DNA of 64,000 bases from Campylobacter lari subsp. lari. Its GTDB lineage: Bacteria; Campylobacterota; Campylobacteria; Campylobacterales; Campylobacteraceae. The translations under genes were made by a program, and so were the position numbers. The notes under the pieces were generated by a model. That model searched no databases. It saw nothing but the letters and a program-made list of their open reading frames with translations, and had not been told where the DNA came from. The stretch spans positions 1,054,001 through 1,118,000 of the forward strand of contig NZ_CP053830.1 in the NCBI RefSeq assembly GCF_013372185.1, read 5' to 3'. This document shows, one piece after another, positions 7,506 to 17,156 of this stretch (the first letter of the stretch is position 1; the number at the start of each line of letters is the position of its first letter).

Positions 7506-8187
7506 AGATTTACATGTTTATTATGGTTTGATTGAAGCTGTTAAAGGTATTGATTTTACTATAAAAACAGGAAGCATAGTTAGCTTAATAGGCTCAAATG
7601 GCGCTGGAAAAACCTCAACACTCAATGCTATGCTAAATTGTGTTAAAAAAACCGGTGAGGTAACCTTTTTAGGCTATGACACTCAAAGACATTTACCGCA
7701 CACCCTAGTTCAAAAAGGCATTGCATTAGTGCCTGAGGGAAGAAGGGTTTTTATCAATCTCACTATAGAGGAAAATTTAAAAATTGGTGCCTTTAATAAT
7801 GCAGAAAATTATGAGCATTTAAAAAATCAAATGTATAGGCTTTTTCCAAGATTAAAAGATAAAAAAAATGCCCTTGCAGGAACTCTAAGTGGTGGTGAGG
7901 CCCAAATGCTAGCTATTTCAAGAGCGCTTATGAGCGAACCAAAACTTTTAATGCTTGATGAGCCTTCTTTAGGACTTGCACCTAAAATAGTTGGAGAAGT
8001 TTTTGACATTATAGTTAAACTAAAAGAAGAAGGAATCACCATTTTATTAGTAGAGCAAAATGCATTTTCAGCTTTAAAAATTAGCGATTATGCTTATGTT
8101 TTGGAAAATGGTAAAATCGCTATGCAAGCACCTGCAAAAGATCTTATCGGCAATGATGAGATAAGAAAAAAATACCTTGGAGCTTAA
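7492..8187 (+). CDS. livF: Branched-chain amino acid ABC transporter ATPase LivF
   Basis: The second ATPase of the Liv complex, 231 residues from the ATG at 7492. That start begins MLVVKDLHVYYG, the normal LivF N-terminus, and is preceded by GGGAGA at 7481-7486. An in-frame GTG at 7471 would add 7 residues with no support. Walker A GSNGAGKT at residues 34-41, signature LSGGE at 132-136, Walker B LLMLDEP at 152-158. Completes the operon livJKHMGF. Confidence 0.94.
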   Translation: MLVVKDLHVYYGLIEAVKGIDFTIKTGSIVSLIGSNGAGKTSTLNAMLNCVKKTGEVTFLGYDTQRHLPHTLVQKGIALVPEGRRVFINLTIEENLKIGAFNNAENYEHLKNQMYRLFPRLKDKKNALAGTLSGGEAQMLAISRALMSEPKLLMLDEPSLGLAPKIVGEVFDIIVKLKEEGITILLVEQNAFSALKISDYAYVLENGKIAMQAPAKDLIGNDEIRKKYLGA

Positions 8188-8190
8188 TTC

Positions 8191-11100
8191 ATGAAAAAAC
8201 AACTTTTAACTTTTGGGGATATAAAAATTTCTATTTTTTTATTTTTAATTTTTGCCCTATTTTGCGCCCTAGCTACTTTCATAGAGAGCGCTTATAACAC
8301 TCCAACAGCATGGGCGATGATCTATGGCTCTTCTTGGTTTGGCTTTATACAACTCATACTAGGGATTAATCTTTTAGCTGCTCTTTTTAAATACAAAATG
8401 TTTAATAAGAAAAAAATACCACTTTTAATCTTTCATATCTCATTTTTATTTATATTACTAGGCTCAGCGATGACTAGATATATGGGATTTGAGGGAAATT
8501 TGCACATTAGAGAAAATGAAAAAAACAATATCATTGAAACTTCAAAAAGCTATATTTACATAGCAACCTTAAAAGATGATAAAGTATATAGCGCTTCAAA
8601 ATCTGAATATATCGCAACCTTGCCTTTTGTAAATGATTTTTCATTTGATTTAATCTTGCCTGATGAAAAAGCTCAAATTGCATATGAAAATTTAATCTTA
8701 GATGCAAAAGAAGTTTTTATTGATGATAACAATTCTGCTCCACTTTTATCCTTAATGCTTTCACAAAATAATGAATCCAAAGAATTGCTTTTTCAAGCAG
8801 GAGATATTGAAAATATCAGTGGCATTAATATAGCATTTTTAAATGACTCTGTTCCAAGTCCTTATATAAAAATCGATAAAGAATTAAAGCTTAGTGCTGA
8901 TTTTGATTTAAAATACATGTCAATGAGTGATGGCAAAGAAAATATTTTAAAAGCAAACCAAAAAGCACAAGCTAAAGATTTAAGATTGTATTCTTTTAAT
9001 GATATTAATTTAGTGGTTAAATTTGCTTCTTTGCATGGTAAAAAAACCTTAGAAGGTATCAATCAAGCTCAAGATGAAAGTTTTTTTACTTGGTTTAAAA
9101 ATAGTTGGATAGAGCTAGGACGCAATGCTTTGATTTCTTTATTTGGCGAGGCAAAATACTGGAATAATTCTTTATTAAATAACTTCAAAGATTTTGCTCA
9201 AAGCACTAAATATATGCCAACTCAACTTTCAGATAATGCCATTAATGCTTTAAAATTAAAACTAAGCTACAAAGGAGAATCCAAAGAAGTTTTCCTAGTA
9301 GAATACAACTCACCTATTCGCATTGATGTAGCAGGTCAACCTTTCTTTTTAAGATGGGGCCCTAAAGGAATAGAAATGCCGTTTGAAATGTACTTAAAAG
9401 ACTTTGAATTAGAACGCTATCCTGGATCAATGTCGCCTATGTCTTATGCAAGTTATGTAGAAATTGACAATGCTAACAAGAAACTAGAGTATAAAATTTT
9501 CATGAATAATGTTTTAGATTATGAAGGTTATAGATTTTACCAAAGCTCATATGATCAAGATGAACTTGGTACCATTCTTTCAGTTAATAAAGATCCAGGT
9601 AAAATTCCTACATACATAGGATATTTTTTACTCACACTGGGAATGTTTTTAAATGTTTTAAATCCTCATTCAAGATTTAGAACCTTAGCTAAATTAATCA
9701 ATCAAGACACCCTGAAAAAAACAAGTGCTATTTTAGCTTTTATATTAGTTTTATTTACAGGCCAAAATACTTACGCAAATGAGCCTATCAAGGTAGATGA
9801 AGCACACGCTAAAGAACTTGCTTCTTTGATAGTACAAAAACCTGATGGCAGAATGGTTCCTTTTAATACTTTGGCCATGGAAGTTTTAGAAAAAATTCAC
9901 AAAACAACGACCTTCCAAGGACAAAGCGCTGAAGCAACAATCATATCAATGATTTTTGATGGTAGTGCATGGTATGATAAAGATATTATTTTTATGCCAA
10001 GCAGTCGTTTAGTTAATGAGGAAATTTCTAAAATTTTAGAAATTGAGCCTAGAGCCTATACTAGTTTTAAAGATTTTTTCACTACAGATTCATATAAGCT
10101 ACAAAAATATGTAGAAAATGCCAATAGAAAAAATCCAAACCGCAGAAGTGTTTTTGATAAAGAAATCATCAAGCTTGATGAAAGAGTTAATATTGTAAAT
10201 TTAATTTTCTCAGGTGATATTTTTAGATTTATTCCTTTGCAAAATAGCACAAATAATCAATGGGTAGCACCGCGTGAAGCCTATATAGGATTGAAAGGCG
10301 AAGAAGGTGTGGAAGTTAAAAGTATTTTAGAAAACTATTTTAATGCAGTTAGTAATTCCATTATACATAATAACTGGGATGAAGCAACTAAAAACTTAAA
10401 TGCTATCAAAAATTACCAAGAAAAATACGGCCATGAGGTTATGCCTAGTGCTAAAAAAATTAACACTGAAATCTTTTTCAATAAAAGTCAAATTTTCCTA
10501 AATCTTACCCCTCTTTATCTTTGTGCTGGATTTTTGCTTTTAATTATAGTTTTTATTAAGATGCTGCTGCCAAAAATCCGCATTGACTTTATTTTTAAAT
10601 GTGTTTATGTATTTAATATTGTGGCATTTTTCATCCATACTTTAGGTTTGGCTTTGCGTTGGTATATAGCAGGTCGCGCGCCATGGAGTAATGCCTATGA
10701 AAGTATGGTTTATATAGCTTGGGCTTTATCATTATCTGGAATTTTTTTCTCAAGAAAAAGTCCTATTGCGCTTTCTTTAACTTCTATTTTAGCAGGTGTT
10801 ACTTTAGGTGTGGCTCATCTTAGCCAAATGGATCCACAAATTACTAATTTAGTTCCTGTGTTACAATCATACTGGTTGACCATACATGTTTCAGTTATTA
10901 CTGCTAGTTATGGATTTTTAGGTTTATGTGCTTTACTTGGAATTTTTGTATTAGTTTTATTTTGCATGCTTAAAAACAATGGCAAACATAATGAAAATAT
11001 TTTAAGAAATATCACAGAAGCCACAAGAATCAACGAAATGGCGATGATCTTAGGACTTTGCTTACTTACAGTTGGAAATTTCTTAGGTGCTATATGGGCA

Positions 11101-11421
11101 AATGAAAGCTGGGGAAGATATTGGAGCTGGGATTCTAAGGAAACTTGGGCTTTAATTAGTATTTTAGTTTATGCGGCTATTTTACACATTAGAATGGTGC
11201 CAAAATGGGCAAATCAATACACTTTTGCACTTTGTTCCATGTTTGCATACTGGGTGATTATTATGACTTATTTTGGAGTAAATTACTTTTTAACTGGTAT
11301 GCATTCTTACGCAGCAGGAGATTCAGTAAAAATTCCTGATTATGTATATTGGGGCTTTTTATTTATGGTGGCATTAAGCATAGCAAGTTATTTCAAAAAA
11401 TCTTATGCAAAAAAATTATAG
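8191..11421 (+). CDS. ccsBA: Fused system II cytochrome c haem lyase CcsBA (ResB-ResC)
   Basis: A 1076-residue inner membrane protein that exports haem and attaches it to CXXCH motifs of periplasmic apocytochromes c. The N-terminal half is ResB/CcsB-like: membrane segments near 10-105, a large periplasmic domain, and another segment near 475-535. The C-terminal half is CcsA-like, with many membrane spans. The tryptophan-rich haem-binding WWD motif appears as SWGRYWSWDSKETWALI near residues 972-988. Candidate haem-ligand His residues lie in IHTLGLALRW (about 815), TIHVSVITA (about 896) and GMHSYAAG (about 1037). Fusion of the two subunits is normal for Campylobacter and Helicobacter. Three bases separate it from livF. 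Confidence 0.95.
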   Translation: MKKQLLTFGDIKISIFLFLIFALFCALATFIESAYNTPTAWAMIYGSSWFGFIQLILGINLLAALFKYKMFNKKKIPLLIFHISFLFILLGSAMTRYMGFEGNLHIRENEKNNIIETSKSYIYIATLKDDKVYSASKSEYIATLPFVNDFSFDLILPDEKAQIAYENLILDAKEVFIDDNNSAPLLSLMLSQNNESKELLFQAGDIENISGINIAFLNDSVPSPYIKIDKELKLSADFDLKYMSMSDGKENILKANQKAQAKDLRLYSFNDINLVVKFASLHGKKTLEGINQAQDESFFTWFKNSWIELGRNALISLFGEAKYWNNSLLNNFKDFAQSTKYMPTQLSDNAINALKLKLSYKGESKEVFLVEYNSPIRIDVAGQPFFLRWGPKGIEMPFEMYLKDFELERYPGSMSPMSYASYVEIDNANKKLEYKIFMNNVLDYEGYRFYQSSYDQDELGTILSVNKDPGKIPTYIGYFLLTLGMFLNVLNPHSRFRTLAKLINQDTLKKTSAILAFILVLFTGQNTYANEPIKVDEAHAKELASLIVQKPDGRMVPFNTLAMEVLEKIHKTTTFQGQSAEATIISMIFDGSAWYDKDIIFMPSSRLVNEEISKILEIEPRAYTSFKDFFTTDSYKLQKYVENANRKNPNRRSVFDKEIIKLDERVNIVNLIFSGDIFRFIPLQNSTNNQWVAPREAYIGLKGEEGVEVKSILENYFNAVSNSIIHNNWDEATKNLNAIKNYQEKYGHEVMPSAKKINTEIFFNKSQIFLNLTPLYLCAGFLLLIIVFIKMLLPKIRIDFIFKCVYVFNIVAFFIHTLGLALRWYIAGRAPWSNAYESMVYIAWALSLSGIFFSRKSPIALSLTSILAGVTLGVAHLSQMDPQITNLVPVLQSYWLTIHVSVITASYGFLGLCALLGIFVLVLFCMLKNNGKHNENILRNITEATRINEMAMILGLCLLTVGNFLGAIWANESWGRYWSWDSKETWALISILVYAAILHIRMVPKWANQYTFALCSMFAYWVIIMTYFGVNYFLTGMHSYAAGDSVKIPDYVYWGFLFMVALSIASYFKKSYAKKL

Positions 11422-11432
11422 GAAAGTTTTAA

Positions 11433-11858
11433 ATGAATAATTCTCTTTTTATATTTTTGATTATTGCTTTAGTTGTGGTTATTATACTTGGAATTCTTTT
11501 GGTTTTATTTTTTACACATAAAGATAAAAACTCAAACAAATCAAACATCACCAAGACTCAAAAAATAAGCAATATAGAAGATTTTATATCTAAAGCCAAT
11601 AATGCAAAAAATTCTCAAGAAATTCAAGCTTTAATTTTGCAGTTTTTAAATTCACAAAAATTAGGATCTAACCCAAAAGATAGCGCCACCAAAAGAAAAC
11701 TTGATTTTATTAGTGCTATTTCAGCAAATGCCAATGCCACTCCTAAGAATATTTCGTTTTTAAATAATGAATTAAAAAAAAGATATAAAGCTTTAAAAAA
11801 AGAAATAGATGCCTATGAACAAATAGGTCTAGCAAAAAGAAAAATGAGACAATCTTAA
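11433..11858 (+). CDS. Hypothetical protein with one N-terminal membrane anchor
   Basis: 141 residues. Residues 4-28 form one strongly hydrophobic span, followed by a cytoplasmic or periplasmic tail rich in Lys, Asn and Ser. The tail is predicted helical, with charged pairs typical of a coiled coil (about 95-140). I do not recognise a family. It sits 11 bases after ccsBA and 9 before lepA, so it is part of the same transcript; a role in cytochrome assembly is possible only by position. Confidence 0.75.
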   Translation: MNNSLFIFLIIALVVVIILGILLVLFFTHKDKNSNKSNITKTQKISNIEDFISKANNAKNSQEIQALILQFLNSQKLGSNPKDSATKRKLDFISAISANANATPKNISFLNNELKKRYKALKKEIDAYEQIGLAKRKMRQS

Positions 11859-11867
11859 GGTTTTTTA

Positions 11868-13658
11868 ATGAAAAATATAAGAAATTTCTCAATCATAGCT
11901 CATATTGATCATGGAAAAAGCACGCTAGCTGATAGGATTATTAGCGAATGTGGTGCAATTAGCGATAGATTAATGAGTAATCAAGTTATGGATACTATGG
12001 ATATAGAAAAAGAACGCGGTATCACTATAAAAGCTCAATCTGTTCGCTTAAATTATAAATTTAACAATGAAGAATATGTATTAAATTTAATCGACACTCC
12101 AGGCCATGTGGATTTTTCTTATGAGGTAAGTCGTTCTTTGGCAAGTTGTGAGGGAGCTTTACTTGTAGTTGATGCTTCACAAGGAGTTGAGGCACAAACT
12201 ATAGCAAATGTTTATATAGCTTTAGAAAATAATCTTGAAATCATCCCTGTTATAAATAAAATAGATCTTCCATCAGCTGATATTGAAAAAGTAAAACATG
12301 AAATAGAGCATATTATAGGAATTGATTGTTCTAGTGCAATTTGTGTTAGCGCAAAAACAGGTGTTGGCATAAAGGAACTCATAGAAACTATTATCACAAA
12401 AATTCCTGCTCCAAAAACAAATGATGAAGCGCCAACAAAAGCTTTAATCTATGATTCTTGGTTTGATAATTACTTAGGCGCTTTAGCTTTAGTTAGAGTT
12501 TATGAGGGAAATATCGCTAAAAATGAAGAAGTGCTAATAATGAGCACAGATAAAAGACATATAGTTCAAGATCTTTTCTATCCACATCCACTAAGCCCTA
12601 TAAAAACTAAAAAATTAGAATCAGGCGAAGTTGGTGTTATCGTACTTGGGCTTAAAAATGTTGCTGATGTGCAAGTTGGTGATACTATAACACTAACTAA
12701 AAACAAAGCAAAAGAAGCTATTGGTGGTTTTGAAAAAGCCAAAGCTTTTGTTTTTGCAGGATTATATCCTATAGAAACGGATAAATTTGAAGATTTAAGA
12801 GACGCACTTGATAAATTAAAACTCAATGATAGTTCCATCACTTATGAGCCTGAAACTTCTTTGGCTTTAGGATTTGGCTTTAGGGTTGGTTTTTTGGGTC
12901 TTTTGCATATGGAAGTTATAAAAGAAAGATTAGAGCGTGAGTTTAATCTTGATTTGATCGCAACAGCTCCAACCGTTACTTATGAAATTTATCAAACTGA
13001 TGGAGAAATTTTAAAAATTCAAAATCCAAGCGAACTACCACCTGTAAATAAAATAGATCACATCAAAGAACCTTATGTAAAAGCAACTATCATTACTCCA
13101 AGTGAGTATTTAGGAAATTTAATCACTCTTTTAAATCGCAAGCGTGGTATGCAAGTTAAGATGGACTATATCACTCCAGAGCGTGTTTTACTTGAATATG
13201 ATATCCCTTTAAATGAAATAGTAATGGACTTTTATGATAAATTAAAATCTCTAACTAAAGGTTATGCTAGTTTTGATTATGAGCCTATAGAATTTAGGGT
13301 TGGAGATCTTGTAAAACTTGATATAAAAGTAGCTGGTGAAAATGTAGATGCACTAAGCATTATAGTGCCAAATGAAAAGGCTTTAAGTAAGGGTAGAGAA
13401 CTTGTAAAAGCTATGAAAGAAATAGTTCCAAGACAACTTTTTGAAGTAGCAATACAAGCTAGCATAGGCAATAAAATCATAGCAAGAGAAAATGTAAAAT
13501 CTATGGGAAAAAATGTTACTGCAAAATGCTATGGCGGTGATATTACTAGAAAAAGAAAATTGTTAGAAAAGCAAAAAGAAGGTAAAAAAAGAATGAAAGC
13601 CATAGGTAAAGTTCATTTACCTCAAGAAGCATTTTTAAGTGTTTTAAAAATAGACTAA
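11868..13658 (+). CDS. lepA: Elongation factor 4 (LepA), ribosome back-translocase GTPase
   Basis: 596 residues, the usual length. G1 AHIDHGKST at residues 11-19, G3 DTPGHVD at 76-82, G4 NKIDLP near 130, and the LepA C-terminal signature with [19 protein letters not shown] (split as [10 protein letters not shown] and GKKRMKAIG). It remobilises stalled ribosomes. It ends the + strand run that began at 2096 and is followed by a strong hairpin. Confidence 0.98.
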   Translation: MKNIRNFSIIAHIDHGKSTLADRIISECGAISDRLMSNQVMDTMDIEKERGITIKAQSVRLNYKFNNEEYVLNLIDTPGHVDFSYEVSRSLASCEGALLVVDASQGVEAQTIANVYIALENNLEIIPVINKIDLPSADIEKVKHEIEHIIGIDCSSAICVSAKTGVGIKELIETIITKIPAPKTNDEAPTKALIYDSWFDNYLGALALVRVYEGNIAKNEEVLIMSTDKRHIVQDLFYPHPLSPIKTKKLESGEVGVIVLGLKNVADVQVGDTITLTKNKAKEAIGGFEKAKAFVFAGLYPIETDKFEDLRDALDKLKLNDSSITYEPETSLALGFGFRVGFLGLLHMEVIKERLEREFNLDLIATAPTVTYEIYQTDGEILKIQNPSELPPVNKIDHIKEPYVKATIITPSEYLGNLITLLNRKRGMQVKMDYITPERVLLEYDIPLNEIVMDFYDKLKSLTKGYASFDYEPIEFRVGDLVKLDIKVAGENVDALSIIVPNEKALSKGRELVKAMKEIVPRQLFEVAIQASIGNKIIARENVKSMGKNVTAKCYGGDITRKRKLLEKQKEGKKRMKAIGKVHLPQEAFLSVLKID

Positions 13659-13682
13659 ATCCCTAGTTTGTACACTAGGGAT
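13659..13682. terminator. Bidirectional hairpin terminator between lepA and the convergent gene
   Basis: Arms ATCCCTAGT (13659-13667) and ACTAGGGAT (13674-13682), 6-base loop. It lies directly after the lepA stop and 5 bases before the stop of the minus-strand gene. Confidence 0.8.
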
Positions 13683-13687
13683 ATTAA

Positions 13688-14308
13688 TTAAGCGTTGATA
13701 TCTAAAGAATTTCCACCCAATTCATTAATTTTTTGAGTTACTTTTTCAATAGCCTTATCCATGGTTTCATAGCTAATATCAGGAAGCTTGCCACCCCACA
13801 TTTTTTCAGCTTGCTCAAATCCTGTTTTCAACCCTTCTAAACCTTTTTGTAGCTTATCCAAATCACCTCCGGCTCCATTTATAACAAAATCAGCCAATCT
13901 TTGAGATGTCTTTGCTACACCAAAATATCCATCTTCCCCAATAAGCTCTTTTGCTTCATCAGCATTTAAACTAAGTATATCTTTACCTTCATATCCTATA
14001 GCTTTAAAATCTACATTTGATAAAATAGCTGTTAAAGAATCCTTAGATTGAGCTCCTTGAAAAATTCCAGCTTGAGATAGACTATTAGATGAACTCATAC
14101 TAAATGCTTGTTGCATAAAACTCATAGTATACAGCTCAGTTATACCTTTTCCGCCTATACTAGCAAGTTTACTAAGCTTATCCTCATCTATATCTTTTGT
14201 GCTATTAGCGCTTTTAGTATTAGCATCTTCAAGCTTAGTATTCAAATCAGCCTTCCTGTTGCCAATCTGTGACTCCACTGCCACGCGTGAATACGAATTT
14301 ATTTGCAT
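13688..14308 (-). CDS. Conserved hypothetical protein, probably flagellar-regulon member
   Basis: 206 residues, no signal peptide or membrane span. The N-terminal third is polar and Ser/Asn/Lys-rich; the C-terminal part (about 120-200) contains GYFGVAKTSQRLADFVINGA and a later AEKMWGGKLPDISYETMD block. The latter is shared by a family of proteobacterial proteins often labelled 'hydrogenase-4 component G', a name with no support here. Upstream is an excellent sigma-28 promoter match (14337-14363) and AAGGAG before the ATG, so I infer co-expression with late flagellar genes. The molecular role is unknown. Confidence 0.8.
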   Translation of the reverse strand: MQINSYSRVAVESQIGNRKADLNTKLEDANTKSANSTKDIDEDKLSKLASIGGKGITELYTMSFMQQAFSMSSSNSLSQAGIFQGAQSKDSLTAILSNVDFKAIGYEGKDILSLNADEAKELIGEDGYFGVAKTSQRLADFVINGAGGDLDKLQKGLEGLKTGFEQAEKMWGGKLPDISYETMDKAIEKVTQKINELGGNSLDINA

Positions 14309-14336
14309 CCTTGCTCCTTTGTTTGTGGGTTTATGA

Positions 14337-14363
14337 AAATCGGATAAAAATTATTAAATTTTA
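14337..14363 (-). promoter_or_regulatory. Sigma-28 (FliA) promoter
   Basis: On the minus strand: TAAAATTT, an 11-base spacer, then TCCGATTT. This fits the FliA consensus TAAAGTTT-N11-GCCGATAA and the Campylobacter -10 form CGATWT. It lies 29 bases before the start codon of the downstream gene. Confidence 0.65.
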
Positions 14364-14438
14364 TATTAAGAAATTTATAACCACCACTATAATATAATTT
14401 CTTTTATTTATTGTATTTTTAAAATTTAGGTGAGATAA

Positions 14439-14519
14439 ATGTTATTTAAAGATTTTTTCATAATCATTGTTGATCCGTATTTTAAAGATATCATAGAAGG
14501 CATAGAATCTCTTTATTAA
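14439..14519 (+). CDS. Possible 26-residue small protein
   Basis: ATG at 14439 preceded by AGGTGA (14429-14434) and, further up, by a TATAAT-type box near 14391-14401. The product reads MLFKDFFIIIVDPYFKDIIE followed by GIESLY, a hydrophobic then amphipathic peptide. It could be a genuine small membrane-active protein or a relic of a longer gene. I do not recognise it. Confidence 0.35.
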   Translation: MLFKDFFIIIVDPYFKDIIEGIESLY

Positions 14520-14576
14520 ATTTATTTTATTTTAAAAAAACCATATAAATAAAATAATTTTTAATAAGGAAAACCT

Positions 14577-15911
14577 ATGTCAATACATAATTTTTATGCT
14601 ACATCAAATCCTACCAAACTTTTTATAAAATGCGCTCTACCAAATATGGCTAGTATGGCTTTTATTTATCTTTATGTGATTATTGATGGAATTTTTGTTG
14701 GAAGATATTTGGGCTCAGATGCACTTGCTGCTATGAATTTAATGATGCCTTTTATCATGATAAGCTTTGCCCTAGCTGACATGATAGCTATAGGATCATC
14801 AGTACAAATAGCTATTAATCTTGGCAAAGAAAAAGTTGAAAAAGCAAGAGCTATTTTTTCTTTTTGCATAGTTCTTATTTTTGCAATTTCTTGCTTAATG
14901 GGAATTTTAGGATTTTTCTTAGCACAAGCACTAAGTGCTTTTATGGGAGCTGATGAGAATATTCAAAACTTATCTACTGAATATATGCAAATTTTTGCTA
15001 TTTTTGCTCCCTTTACTATGTTAGCTTTTGCTATGGATAATTATCTTAGGATTTGTGGGAAAAATTTTTATAGCATGATAGTTAATGTAGTTACTGCTTT
15101 GAGTAATATTTTTCTTGATTGGCTTTTTATAGTGGTTTTTGATTGGGGGCTTTTTTCAGCAGCTTTAGCAACTTGTATAGGTATGTTTTTAGGAAGTATT
15201 TTAGGGATATTACCTTTTGTTTTTAAGGATTTGGTTTTAAAATTTAAAAAACCAATAATCAAACTACAAATACTAAAAAATATACTCTATAATGGCTCAT
15301 CTGAATTTTTTTCTAATATTTCTAGCTCTTTTTATACTATCTTAGCTAATGCTTTTTTGCTTGAACTTTCTGGAAATACAGCTGTTGCAGCATTTTCAGT
15401 GATTTTATACCTTAGCACTTTTATTTTTATGTTAATTTTAGCAATGTGTGATGCTATGCAACCTGCATTAAGTTATAATTATGGGCACAAAAATATTGCA
15501 AGAATTCAAGCTATTTTTAAAAGAATATTTTTTGCTTCTTGGATTGTAAGCATAGTAGTATTTTTACTTGTGTATTTTTTTAATGATATTTTAGTAAACA
15601 TTTTTAATAAAGATAATAACCAAAATTTTGCCCACATAGCACAAAATGCTTTATATTTGTTTTGTTTTTCATTTTTATTTTCATGGTTTGGAAAAATTTG
15701 TGCATCATTTTTTACAGCACTTGATAAACCCTTATTATCATTAGGAATTTCTATTACTCAAAGTCTTATTTTTCCAAGTTTAGCTTTGCTTATACTAACG
15801 CATTTTTTAGGAATAAATGGGGTTTGGCTAGCTACTTTAGTGGGTGATATTTGTATGATTTTTATTGCTTCATTTTTTCTATATAAAACTTTTAAGACTC
15901 TAAGCTCTTAG
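14577..15911 (+). CDS. MATE-family multidrug/sodium efflux transporter
   Basis: 444 residues with about 12 hydrophobic spans in two related halves, the MATE fold. The opening PTKLFIKCALPNMASMAFIY and the segment YLRICGKNFYSMIVNVV (family pattern: YLRxxGxxxxxM) point to the MepA/NorM-like branch. Such pumps export cationic drugs or metabolites in exchange for Na+ or H+. AAGGAAAA precedes the ATG. Its last 20 bases overlap the end of hemD on the other strand. Substrate unknown. Confidence 0.88.
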   Translation: MSIHNFYATSNPTKLFIKCALPNMASMAFIYLYVIIDGIFVGRYLGSDALAAMNLMMPFIMISFALADMIAIGSSVQIAINLGKEKVEKARAIFSFCIVLIFAISCLMGILGFFLAQALSAFMGADENIQNLSTEYMQIFAIFAPFTMLAFAMDNYLRICGKNFYSMIVNVVTALSNIFLDWLFIVVFDWGLFSAALATCIGMFLGSILGILPFVFKDLVLKFKKPIIKLQILKNILYNGSSEFFSNISSSFYTILANAFLLELSGNTAVAAFSVILYLSTFIFMLILAMCDAMQPALSYNYGHKNIARIQAIFKRIFFASWIVSIVVFLLVYFFNDILVNIFNKDNNQNFAHIAQNALYLFCFSFLFSWFGKICASFFTALDKPLLSLGISITQSLIFPSLALLILTHFLGINGVWLATLVGDICMIFIASFFLYKTFKTLSS

Positions 15912-16530
15912 CTAATTTTATACAAGAATTTAAATCTTGTTTTTCACATATATATAAATTTTTAAAATTACTAAGTTTTAAAGCCGTGCTTTGGCCTATA
16001 ACTACGGCTTTATCATTTTCCTCTAAGTTAAAAAATTTAAAAAAAATTTCCACACTCGATGGAGCACTAAATACAAAAACACTTGGATGAAAAATATTCA
16101 ATTCATTTTCATTTGGCTTTATGGCTATATTTTCATAAACGATAATTTGCTTTAAAAAAATACCTTCCTTTAATAAATTCTCATCAAGCTTTGAACTAAT
16201 TTGCCTAGCTCTTAAATATAAACATTTTTTATTTTTAAACTCAGGTAAAAATTCACTAGCTAAATTTTTACCATAAGCCATACTAGGATATTTAATATTT
16301 TTAAAGCCAAGCTCTTTTGCAAATTCAGCACTCTTTTTACCCACTGCATAAATTTTAATGTCAAAATCAATCTTATTTTTGCTCAAAATCAACGCTTTTA
16401 ATGCATTTTTAGAGCTAATGATCAAACAATCAAATTCCTTTAAATTAACTTCAAAATCAAAATATTTAATTTCATTTAATCTTATATTTTTGACCCCATC
16501 AAATTTTTTATCGCCTATAAAATAAATCAT
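15892..16530 (-). CDS. hemD: Uroporphyrinogen-III synthase
   Basis: 212 residues. Closes and inverts ring D of hydroxymethylbilane to give uroporphyrinogen III, on the way to haem. The family is poorly conserved, but the two-lobed pattern is visible: CLIISSKNALKAL near residue 35 and VFSAPSSVEIFFKF near 152, both typical (xFTSxxAVxxF). It abuts thiE by one base, so it is the last gene of the thiDME transcript, which would tie haem synthesis to TPP control. The call is moderately strong given low sequence conservation. Confidence 0.82.
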   Translation of the reverse strand: MIYFIGDKKFDGVKNIRLNEIKYFDFEVNLKEFDCLIISSKNALKALILSKNKIDFDIKIYAVGKKSAEFAKELGFKNIKYPSMAYGKNLASEFLPEFKNKKCLYLRARQISSKLDENLLKEGIFLKQIIVYENIAIKPNENELNIFHPSVFVFSAPSSVEIFFKFFNLEENDKAVVIGQSTALKLSNFKNLYICEKQDLNSCIKLAKSLES

Positions 16531-17156
16531 TATTTTCCTATAAAAGTTTTATCAAAATTTGATCTTAAATTTAAAGTTGCCATATAAGGATCACTTGCTT
16601 GCATGATAGCTCTAATTACGGCTATACCTTGGATATTGCAGTCTTTAAGCAAATTTAAATTTGTTTCATCTATCCCGCCAATAGCCACAATTGGCAAAGT
16701 GCTTAAATTTGAAATTTCTTTTAAACCATCTATACCAAGAATAGCACAATCTTGCTTACTAGGCGTTGCAAAAACAGCCCCTACTCCAAGATAAGTAGCA
16801 TCTTGAATGTTAGCAAGTTCGCTTTTATGATTGATTGTAAGTCCTATGATTTTATCCTCACCCAAAAGCTCTCTTGCTTTTTTTAAAGGCATATCTTTTT
16901 GGCCAATATGCACTCCATCTGCATTAACAGCCATGGCTATATCAATTCTATCATTTATCACAAATGCAGTGTTGTATTTTTCGCACAAAGTTTTAACCTT
17001 TAGTGCAAGCTTGTAAAATTCTAAGGTGCTAAGATTTTTTTCTCTAAGTTGCAAAATATCAATTTTTGCTTTTAATGAAGCCTCTAAGATATTTAAAAAC
17101 TCACTTTCGCTTTTTTCACCCTTGCTTGCAACAAGATAAATTTTAAATGATTTCAT
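16530..17156 (-). CDS. thiE: Thiamine-phosphate synthase
   Basis: 208 residues from the ATG at 17156 (MKSFKIYLVAS); an upstream in-frame ATG at 17186 would bury the start inside thiM. Joins HMP-pyrophosphate and thiazole phosphate to form thiamine phosphate. Canonical features are all present: LQLREKNLS for the pyrophosphate site, VINDRIDIAMAVNADGVHIG, the GAVFATPSKQ loop and the phosphate-binding VAIGGID. It overlaps thiM by 14 bases. A second, more divergent ThiE-like gene lies at 36736-37338; this copy is the better candidate for the enzyme. Confidence 0.93.
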   Translation of the reverse strand: MKSFKIYLVASKGEKSESEFLNILEASLKAKIDILQLREKNLSTLEFYKLALKVKTLCEKYNTAFVINDRIDIAMAVNADGVHIGQKDMPLKKARELLGEDKIIGLTINHKSELANIQDATYLGVGAVFATPSKQDCAILGIDGLKEISNLSTLPIVAIGGIDETNLNLLKDCNIQGIAVIRAIMQASDPYMATLNLRSNFDKTFIGK

